The notes beneath the pieces were generated by a model, which worked only from the letters and a program-made list of their open reading frames with translations, was not told the origin of the DNA and did not search any database. Positions 1-4,491 of a DNA stretch of 5,568 nt are shown here, piece after piece. A program made the translations under genes and the position numbers. Source of the DNA: Chloroflexota bacterium. GTDB taxonomy: Bacteria > Chloroflexota > UBA6077 > FW602-bin22 > JACQUS01. Each line of letters starts with the position of its first letter. Position 1 is the first letter of the stretch. The stretch is from assembly GCA_016210125.1 (NCBI GenBank), contig JACQUS010000458.1, positions 1 through 5,568 on the forward strand, written 5' to 3'.

Positions 1-1
1 G

Positions 2-613
2 ACGCGGCGCGCCGACCTCGCGGCCATGGAGACGATGTATCGTGAGCTGACCGCTCGCGGGCTGACGGCCCTGGCGCGCGACGGCGTGCCGGCCGGGAAG
101 GTCGCCGTGTCGCGCTTGGCCGACATGCGCTACCGCGGCCAGGCGTTTGAGCTGCAGGTGCCGGTGCCGCCGGGGCCGATGAGTCCAGCGGCGGTCGACG
201 CGGCCGTCGACGCCTTCCACGACCTCTACACGCAGATCTACGGCCACTGTAGCCGCGAGGACGAGGTCGAGTTCGTCACCCTGCGCGCCGTGTGCACCTA
301 CGTGGTGCCCCGCCCGCCGTCCACCGGCACGGCCGGCCGGCCGGGCGCCGCTGCGCGCCAGGCCGAGCGCTCACTCAGTGGCGCGCGCAAGGGCACGCGC
401 TTAGCGTACTTCGGCGGCCAGCGGCACGGCGTCCCGCTCTACGAGCGGGCGTTCCTGCCCGCCGAGGACCGGATCGAGGGGCCGGCCATCGTCGAGCAGC
501 CGGACTCGACGGTGGTCATCTACCCAGGCCAGACGGCGCACGTCGACGCCACCGGGAATCTGATCCTAGAGCTAGGCGAGCGCTGCGCACCGGAGGAGGT
601 CGGGTGGCCCTGA
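2..613 (+). CDS. Hydantoinase A / 5-oxoprolinase A-type subunit, C-terminal part (5' truncated by window edge)
   Basis: This is the last 203 residues of a HyuA-type subunit. The frame is open from base 2, so the ATG at 26 is an internal methionine and not the start; a full HyuA is usually near 680-700 residues, so most of the protein lies to the left. Seen in the sequence are the family's C-terminal signatures: RLADMRYRGQAFELQVPVP early on, an F-x-x-x-Y-x-x-x-Y-G segment, and IEGPAIVEQPDSTVV near the end, leading into the HVDATGNLILEL finish. Both the first and last signatures match the second HyuA in this window, so the two are paralogues. An Ala/Arg/Gly-rich linker of about 25 residues precedes RLAYFGG. 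The protein runs about 11 residues past the usual end after NLILEL. By family knowledge, HyuA binds ATP and pairs with HyuB; the substrate is unknown. No hyuB follows on this strand, so any partner must be upstream. Family call is firm; the specific reaction is open. Confidence 0.9.
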   Translation, partial: TRRADLAAMETMYRELTARGLTALARDGVPAGKVAVSRLADMRYRGQAFELQVPVPPGPMSPAAVDAAVDAFHDLYTQIYGHCSREDEVEFVTLRAVCTYVVPRPPSTGTAGRPGAAARQAERSLSGARKGTRLAYFGGQRHGVPLYERAFLPAEDRIEGPAIVEQPDSTVVIYPGQTAHVDATGNLILELGERCAPEEVGWP

Positions 614-630
614 GCCTACCCCACGACCTC
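596..630. other. Imperfect hairpin spanning both stop codons of the convergent gene pair
   Basis: GAGGTCG (596-602) pairs perfectly with CGACCTC (624-630). Inside it, GGTGG (603-607) pairs with CTACC (616-620) with one G-U pair. A three-base bulge lies at 621-623 and an eight-base loop at 608-615. The structure covers the TGA of the + strand hyuA (611-613) and the stop of the - strand DUF4387 gene (616-618). It could act as a bidirectional terminator or 3'-end stabiliser for both transcripts. There is no T-tract on either side, so it is not a canonical intrinsic terminator, and chance pairing in GC-rich DNA is possible. Confidence 0.35.
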
Positions 631-969
631 GCGCCGTGCGCCCAGCTTCTCCACCGGCAGGCGGATGGCCAGCACCGGCACCTCCTGATTCATGGCATAC
701 ACGTCCGAGTCGCCGGGTGAGCCGGCCACCTTCTGGCGGCGGATGGTCGCCTTCATGGACTTGATATGGTCGCACGTCTGGAAGACCACGACGTGTTCGA
801 TCGGCACGCCGTACGCCGCGGCGACGATCTCGCGGCTCAGCAGCCCGTGCTTCTTGACGGCCTCGTACACCTCCTGCGACGTGAACATGATGTCTACGGC
901 GAAGAAGAACGGGCCGGCGTTCTTCGTCCGCACGACGTTGCAGAGCTCGGCCAGGCCGATGCTGGTCAT
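616..969 (-). CDS. DUF4387 family (AtuA-associated) protein, 117 aa
   Basis: This small protein of 117 residues matches the DUF4387 family, whose members are about 100-120 residues and are usually encoded beside AtuA/DUF1446 genes. Visible landmarks are R-T-K-N-A-G-P-F at residues 14-21, an acidic D26 after a hydrophobic strand, KATIRR at 73-78 and GSPGDSDVY at 83-91. There is no signal peptide or membrane segment, so it is probably cytoplasmic. The start at 969 is chosen because a good Shine-Dalgarno lies nine bases upstream and the family homology begins right after it (IGLAELCNVVRTKN). The same frame stays open upstream to 1143, but that part is a low-complexity translation of the hairpin repeat and is not credible protein. 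The gene is separated from the atuA-like gene by 363 bases of repeat-bearing DNA, an unusually large gap for this pair. Its stop is two bases from the stop of the opposing hyuA. No reaction is known for the family. Confidence 0.88.
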   Translation of the reverse strand: MTSIGLAELCNVVRTKNAGPFFFAVDIMFTSQEVYEAVKKHGLLSREIVAAAYGVPIEHVVVFQTCDHIKSMKATIRRQKVAGSPGDSDVYAMNQEVPVLAIRLPVEKLGARREVVG

Positions 970-978
970 CGCTACGCT

Positions 979-984
979 CTCCCT
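979..984 (-). promoter_or_regulatory. Ribosome binding site for the DUF4387 gene
   Basis: On the - strand AGGGAG lies nine bases before the ATG at 969. It decides the start against the longer open frame reaching 1143. Confidence 0.7.
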
Positions 985-1039
985 TGAACATCGCCCTCGG
1001 CGGGCGGCGTGGCCCCGCCCCGCCCCGAGAGGTTTCCCA

Positions 1040-1058
1040 AAGGGGGCTTCGCCCTCTT
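1040..1058. repeat. Small stem-loop with GGGC-TTC-GCCC core
   Basis: AAGGGGGC (1040-1047) pairs with GCCCTCTT (1051-1058) around a TTC loop, with one G-T pair. It is probably part of the same repeat island as the two larger hairpins. Function unknown. Confidence 0.4.
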
Positions 1059-1093
1059 CGGATTCCCCCTCGACTCTGCGCGTCGCCGCGCCT

Positions 1094-1128
1094 CCCCCTT
1101 CCCGCGCCGGGAAGGGGGCCGGGGGGTT
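1094..1128. repeat. G/C-rich palindromic repeat, copy 1
   Basis: CCCCCTTCCCG (1094-1104) and CGGGAAGGGGG (1108-1118) form a perfect 11-bp stem with a three-base loop. The stem is followed by CCGGGGGGTTAGG. The same order (C-run, pyrimidine stem, G-run, spacer, second G-run, TNAGG) is seen in the element at 1212-1268, so I read the two as diverged copies of one interspersed repeat family. There is no T-tract for a classic terminator, though such a stable stem could still block RNA polymerase or protect a 3' end. Confidence 0.6.
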
Positions 1129-1211
1129 AGGTCCTCCCGGCACCCCGTTTCACTCCTGTCGGCGCGCCGCGGCGCCTCGACCACTCCCCTGAAAATGGCT
1201 TCCGGGCGTTA

Positions 1212-1268
1212 CCCCACCCCCTCTTCTCCCCCTCTCCAGCTCCGCTGGAGAGGGGGGCGGGGGTGAGG
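1212..1268. repeat. G/C-rich palindromic repeat, copy 2, with nested outer stem
   Basis: The inner stem is perfect over 13 bp: CCCCCTCTCCAGC (1228-1240) with GCTGGAGAGGGGG (1244-1256), loop TCC. An outer stem of 7 bp joins CACCCCC (1215-1221) to GGGGGTG (1259-1265) across an asymmetric internal loop. The right arm (G-run, GC, G-run, TGAGG) resembles the right arm of the element at 1094-1128. From memory, repeats of this general look are common and dispersed in Chloroflexota and some other GC-rich genomes; this was not searched. Confidence 0.65.
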
Positions 1269-1332
1269 CCCCGCCGCGCGACCACTTTTCATACACCGCT
1301 GGCGTCGCGCAGCGACAGGGGCAACTCCCCCT

Positions 1333-2712
1333 TTAGACGCGCTCTAGCACCACCGGGAAGATCTCGTTGCCGTTTTTCAGCGGCAGCGCGTGGTAGATGT
1401 GCAGCGCGTACGCCGGGCCGACGTCGATCACGCTTGGCGAGAACGGCACGGCGACGTTGCCCGCCGTCGTCTGGCGTCCCTCGTAGCGCCAGAACGAGAT
1501 GCGCGAGCGCAGGTCTTGCGTCACGTCGTGCGCCAGCTCCTGCGTCTTCGCCACCACGTCCACCACCACGCCGACCTCGTGCGCCTGCGACGGCGCGAAC
1601 TCGTAGTCGCCCAGCACGCCGTTACGGCCGTACAGGTGGTAGTGGATGGCGACGTTCTCTGGCCCGCCGAAGAGGGCCAGCTCCTTCGCCCGCGCGCCTT
1701 CGAGAATGCCGTCGAGCTGCGCCAGCATGCGCGGCGTGCGCACGCCGAAGACGAGGATGGCGCGGTAGCCCACCTGGCGTACGCCCTCCAGCAGCACGGT
1801 GTACGGCTCGGCTGGCGTGAAGCGCGCCCCGCTGATGCGCACCGTCCAGGGGTCCTCGACCTCGTAGCGGCTGTCCGTCTTGTCGAGCGCGCCGCCCGGC
1901 AGCGTCGTGTGATAGATGTCGGCGCGCTCGTAGAGCGCGTGGGCGGCGCAGGACTGCGGCGTGCATGCCATCGACTTGTGCGCCGGACGCAGCAGGAAGT
2001 GGTCGTCGCGGATGCGCCCGACCATCGGGATACGGTTGTGCTCGATGTCGCGCAGCATGGGCTCGCGCTCGCTGGCGCAGGCCTCGCCGCACTCGACCAC
2101 GTCGCCGAGGTGCAGCGCGATGCCGGGGCTGCAGCCCTTCCAGATCGGGTAGGCGGCGATGGTGCAGGCGTCCGAGGCGCGGCCGGCGACGACCACGTCG
2201 GCGCTCATCTCCAGCGCCTTGATGATCGGCTCGCAGCCCATCATGGCCACGACGACGGCGCTCTGGTCGATGGCCTCGGGCGTCAGCGCGCCGTCGTGGT
2301 CGACGCCGCGGATCGCCTCGTGCCGGGCGCGCCGCCGCAGGTAGTCGAGGTCGACATCGGCGTAGATGACGGCCATGGTGAAGTGCAGCCGCTGGGCCGC
2401 GGCGATCTCGCGGATGATGGCCAGCGTCTGGTCGACGTGCGCTCGCGCGCCCGAGCCGCCGGCGCTGCCAATGACGATGGGAATCTTGCGCGGCACGGCC
2501 TCGGTGAGCAGCAGCTCCAGGTCCCAGCGGATGTTCTTGATCGGGCTGTGCTCGCGGCCGGCGCCGAGGTAGTACGGGCCGGGATCGAGCGAGCCGGCGT
2601 CGGTGGCGATGACGTCGGGCTGCTCGTCCGCCAGCGCGCGGAGGAAGCTCTCCTTATGCGTGCCGCGGTTGCCGATGCAGCCGGTCGGAGTAAGAACGCA
2701 GACCTCGCGCAT
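1333..2712 (-). CDS. AtuA family protein (DUF1446; acyclic terpene utilization-like), 459 aa
   Basis: This 459-residue protein belongs to the AtuA/DUF1446 family. Features seen are an N-terminal hydrophobic strand leading into PTGCIGNRG (residues 9-17), the characteristic DAGSLDPGP at 38-46, a glycine-rich IVIGSAGGSGA at 79-89, GRASDAC at 177-183 and ECGEACASE at 207-215. The length fits the stand-alone family form. The family takes its name from the atu cluster for acyclic terpene breakdown in Pseudomonas, but AtuA itself has no firmly assigned reaction that I know of, and terpene use should not be assumed here. The start at 2712 has a strong Shine-Dalgarno and gives the expected N-terminus. 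It lies 50 bases after the hyuB stop, same strand, consistent with one operon. Downstream the usual DUF4387 partner is present but displaced by the repeat island. No signal peptide or membrane segment is evident, so it is probably cytoplasmic. Confidence 0.9.
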   Translation of the reverse strand: MREVCVLTPTGCIGNRGTHKESFLRALADEQPDVIATDAGSLDPGPYYLGAGREHSPIKNIRWDLELLLTEAVPRKIPIVIGSAGGSGARAHVDQTLAIIREIAAAQRLHFTMAVIYADVDLDYLRRRARHEAIRGVDHDGALTPEAIDQSAVVVAMMGCEPIIKALEMSADVVVAGRASDACTIAAYPIWKGCSPGIALHLGDVVECGEACASEREPMLRDIEHNRIPMVGRIRDDHFLLRPAHKSMACTPQSCAAHALYERADIYHTTLPGGALDKTDSRYEVEDPWTVRISGARFTPAEPYTVLLEGVRQVGYRAILVFGVRTPRMLAQLDGILEGARAKELALFGGPENVAIHYHLYGRNGVLGDYEFAPSQAHEVGVVVDVVAKTQELAHDVTQDLRSRISFWRYEGRQTTAGNVAVPFSPSVIDVGPAYALHIYHALPLKNGNEIFPVVLERV

Positions 2713-2720
2713 CGCGCGTG

Positions 2721-2727
2721 TCCCCCT
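2721..2727 (-). promoter_or_regulatory. Ribosome binding site for the atuA-like gene
   Basis: On the - strand AGGGGGA ends eight bases before the ATG at 2712, supporting that start and independent translation of this gene within the operon. Confidence 0.65.
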
Positions 2728-2750
2728 TTCGCCGGGCGTCGAGCGAGGCT

Positions 2751-2756
2751 ATCATA
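2751..2756 (-). promoter_or_regulatory. Possible -10 box in the hyuB/atuA-like gap
   Basis: On the - strand TATGAT, one base from the TATAAT consensus, sits in a rare AT-richer patch of the 50-base gap, about 38 bases before the atuA-like ATG. At the proper distance upstream I see no good -35 (the hexamer there is roughly TCGCCG). It may be an internal promoter but is weakly supported. Confidence 0.2.
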
Positions 2757-2762
2757 CGGCGC

Positions 2763-4445
2763 TCAGCGCGCTGCGGCGAGCACCCGCGGCCGGCGCCGCG
2801 CGGCCAGCTTGTAGACCTCCGCCGCCGCCCGCGTGCTGATGAGCTCGTCGCGCAGGTCGCGCTCGACCAGCTCGACGTCGCGCTCCACCGGCGGCCCGTA
2901 GCCGCCGCCACCGGCGAAGTGCAGCGTCAGGCGGTCGCGCGGCTGGAGCATCATGCGCCCCTTCGGATTCACCGGCTGGCCGTCGTTCAGCACGACCTTG
3001 CTTGGCGAGCCGTGCAGGCCGCCGAACAGCCCGAAGGCCGGGTGCTGCCAGCGGTCGGACATCGTGCTCAGCACGATCGGCTCCTCGGTGGCGACCTCGA
3101 CGACGACCTCCTGCCCAAGACCGCCGCGGTACGTGCCCGGGCCGCCGGAGTCGGCGAGCAGCTCCGCCTTCCAGAAGATCAGCGGCGCGACGCTCTCCAG
3201 CGCCTCGTACGAGCCGGCCCCGGTGTTGGCCGGAAAGCCGACGCAGGAGAGACCGTCCTTGAACGGCGTCGCGCCCATGCCCCCGCTGGCGAACAGCACG
3301 GCCGAGAAGCGCTGCCCGTGGTAGCCCACGCCGGCGTACACGGTCCGCAGGCACGGCCCGCCCCCCGAGTCGGCGATCACTTTGTCGGGGATGGCCGGCG
3401 CCAGCGCGCCGAAGACCAGCCCGGCCAGGAAGTGCCCGGCGAGCTGCCGCGCGCTGCCGGCCGCCGGGAAGCGCGGGTTGAGCACGCAGCCCTCCGGCGC
3501 CGAGACGTGCAGCGGGCGGTTCGAGCCCTCGTTCTTCGGCGTGTGCGGCGTCAGCGCGCACTTGATCGGGTACTCGGTGTAGGCCGAGGTGTAGTTCAGC
3601 ACGGAGTTGCACCCGCGGTCGATCTGCGGCGAGGTCCCGCGGTAGTCGACGAAGATCTCGTCGCCACGCACGGTGATCGTGATGCAGAGCTTGAGCGGCT
3701 TGCCACCGTAGCCGTCGGTCTCGATGCTGTACGTGTACTCGCCATCCTGCACCTCGGCGATGGCCCGGCGCATCACCTGCTCGGCGCGCGTGTGGATGGC
3801 GTGTGAGAGCGGGCCGAGGTCGTCGATGCCCTGCTCGTCCATGAGCTCCAGCAGCCGCTGCGCGCAGACCTCGGCCGCCGAGACCTGGGCGTACATATCG
3901 CCGATGGTGAGCTCCGGCGTGCGCACGTTGCCCTTGATGATGTCAATGAGCGTCTGGTTCGGCTTGCCGGCCTGAAGGAACTTGACCGGCACGATGCGCA
4001 GGCCCTCCTCGAACATCTCCCGCGCGTCGGCGGCCCAGAGCGAGCCACCCATATCCGGCGAGTGCGCGCAGTTAGCCGTCCAGGCGACGATGCGGCCGCC
4101 GCGAAAGATCGGGACGGCGATGGTGATATCAGGCAGGTGGCCCGTGGCGAGCCAGGGGTCGTTGGTCATGAGCACGTCGCCGGGCTCCAGTATCCCCGGC
4201 GGGAAACGGCCCATCAGGTGCTTGGTCGTCTTGGAGAGGATGCGCACGAACGAGGCGATGCTGCCGGTATTCTCGGCCAGCGAGTCGCCATTGGCGTCCA
4301 TGAGCACGCAGGCGTAGTCGTTCGACTCGCGCACGATGGTCGAGAACGAGGTGCGCAGGAGCGTCGCGGCCGACTCGTCGGCGGTGGCGATGAGCCGTGA
4401 CCAGAGGATCTCCAAGGTGATGGGATCGTACTCGTGCGCGCTCAT
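2763..4445 (-). CDS. hyuB: Hydantoinase B / 5-oxoprolinase B-type subunit, 560 aa
   Basis: This complete HyuB-type subunit has 560 residues, a normal length for the family. Landmarks are the N-terminal DPITLEILWSRL, MTNDPWLATGHLPDITI at about 93-109, CAHSPDMGG at 126-134, DYRGTSPQ near 267-274, SDRWQHPAFGLFGG near 463-476 and GGGGYGPPVERD near 512-523. In the related caprolactamase CapB a zinc site of two Asp and two His residues is essential; by motif position D43, H103, D106 and H128 are the candidates here, so the subunit looks catalytically intact. This mapping is by eye and not from an alignment. The start at 4445 is preferred over an in-frame ATG at 4460 because GGAG lies nine bases before it. 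The frame stays open to 4907 only as a shadow of hyuA. It acts with the HyuA encoded just upstream; the substrate (hydantoin, lactam, 5-oxoproline or a ketone) cannot be told. Confidence 0.93.
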   Translation of the reverse strand: MSAHEYDPITLEILWSRLIATADESAATLLRTSFSTIVRESNDYACVLMDANGDSLAENTGSIASFVRILSKTTKHLMGRFPPGILEPGDVLMTNDPWLATGHLPDITIAVPIFRGGRIVAWTANCAHSPDMGGSLWAADAREMFEEGLRIVPVKFLQAGKPNQTLIDIIKGNVRTPELTIGDMYAQVSAAEVCAQRLLELMDEQGIDDLGPLSHAIHTRAEQVMRRAIAEVQDGEYTYSIETDGYGGKPLKLCITITVRGDEIFVDYRGTSPQIDRGCNSVLNYTSAYTEYPIKCALTPHTPKNEGSNRPLHVSAPEGCVLNPRFPAAGSARQLAGHFLAGLVFGALAPAIPDKVIADSGGGPCLRTVYAGVGYHGQRFSAVLFASGGMGATPFKDGLSCVGFPANTGAGSYEALESVAPLIFWKAELLADSGGPGTYRGGLGQEVVVEVATEEPIVLSTMSDRWQHPAFGLFGGLHGSPSKVVLNDGQPVNPKGRMMLQPRDRLTLHFAGGGGYGPPVERDVELVERDLRDELISTRAAAEVYKLAARRRPRVLAAAR

Positions 4446-4454
4446 GTAGGTCAG

Positions 4455-4458
4455 CTCC
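4455..4458 (-). promoter_or_regulatory. Ribosome binding site for hyuB, inside tandem repeat copy 1
   Basis: On the - strand GGAG lies nine bases before the ATG at 4445. It overlaps the alternative ATG at 4460 (ATGGAG). The same ATGGAG is present in all three repeat units, but only this one is correctly spaced to a start codon. Confidence 0.6.
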
Positions 4459-4468
4459 ATGATGACGT

Positions 4469-4483
4469 TTAGGCCAGCTCCAT
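4469..4483 (-). other. Four-codon mini-ORF (M-E-L-A-stop) between hyuA and hyuB
   Basis: The middle repeat unit yields ATG-GAG-CTG-GCC-TAA. Its ATG is eight bases after the hyuA stop (4494-4492), and its own TAA is eight bases before the next ATG at 4460, which is in frame with hyuB. It lacks a well-spaced Shine-Dalgarno. It could pass terminating ribosomes on towards hyuB, or be an accident of the duplication. Confidence 0.3.
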
Positions 4484-4491
4484 GATGACGT

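Larger units (their letters stand above)
970..1332. other. Non-coding spacer with G/C-rich hairpin repeats
   Basis: This 363-base stretch lies between the atuA-like stop and the DUF4387 start. I find no gene in it: the open frames on both strands translate to Arg/Pro/Gly/Ala-rich sequence with no family resemblance. It contains long C-runs and G-runs, a small UUC-loop hairpin at 1040-1058, two strong hairpins at 1094-1118 and 1212-1268 that look related, and two small stem-loops (1304-1316 and 1318-1330) just downstream of the atuA-like stop. The base composition and purine/pyrimidine run structure are clearly unlike the flanking genes. I see no convincing promoter for the DUF4387 gene here, so whether that gene is read through from the operon or transcribed separately is not settled. 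Confidence 0.75.

Noticed and set aside
1094..1118. Canonical intrinsic terminator
   Set aside because: The stem is strong, but neither strand has a T-tract after it; the flanks are G-runs and C-runs. It is recorded as a repeat instead.
970..1143. Longer DUF4387 protein starting at 1143 (175 residues)
   Set aside because: The added 58 residues are low-complexity translation of the repeat hairpins. A good ribosome binding site and the start of family homology both favour 969.
692..1266. Open frames on the + strand in and around the repeat spacer
   Set aside because: They overlap the DUF4387 gene in antisense and then run through hairpin repeats. Their composition is unlike protein and there is no supporting ribosome binding site.
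1304..1330. Terminator of the atuA-like gene formed by two small stem-loops (1304-1316 and 1318-1330)
   Set aside because: The stems are only 5 and 4 bp and no T-tract follows. Such structures are expected by chance in DNA this GC-rich.
1390..2814. 474-residue open frame on the + strand opposite the atuA-like gene
   Set aside because: It is an antisense shadow caused by high third-position GC. It is Val/Asp/Ala/Arg/His-rich with no recognisable family, while the - strand frame is an unmistakable AtuA protein.
2718..3806. 362-residue open frame on the + strand opposite hyuB
   Set aside because: It is the antisense shadow of a clear HyuB reading frame.
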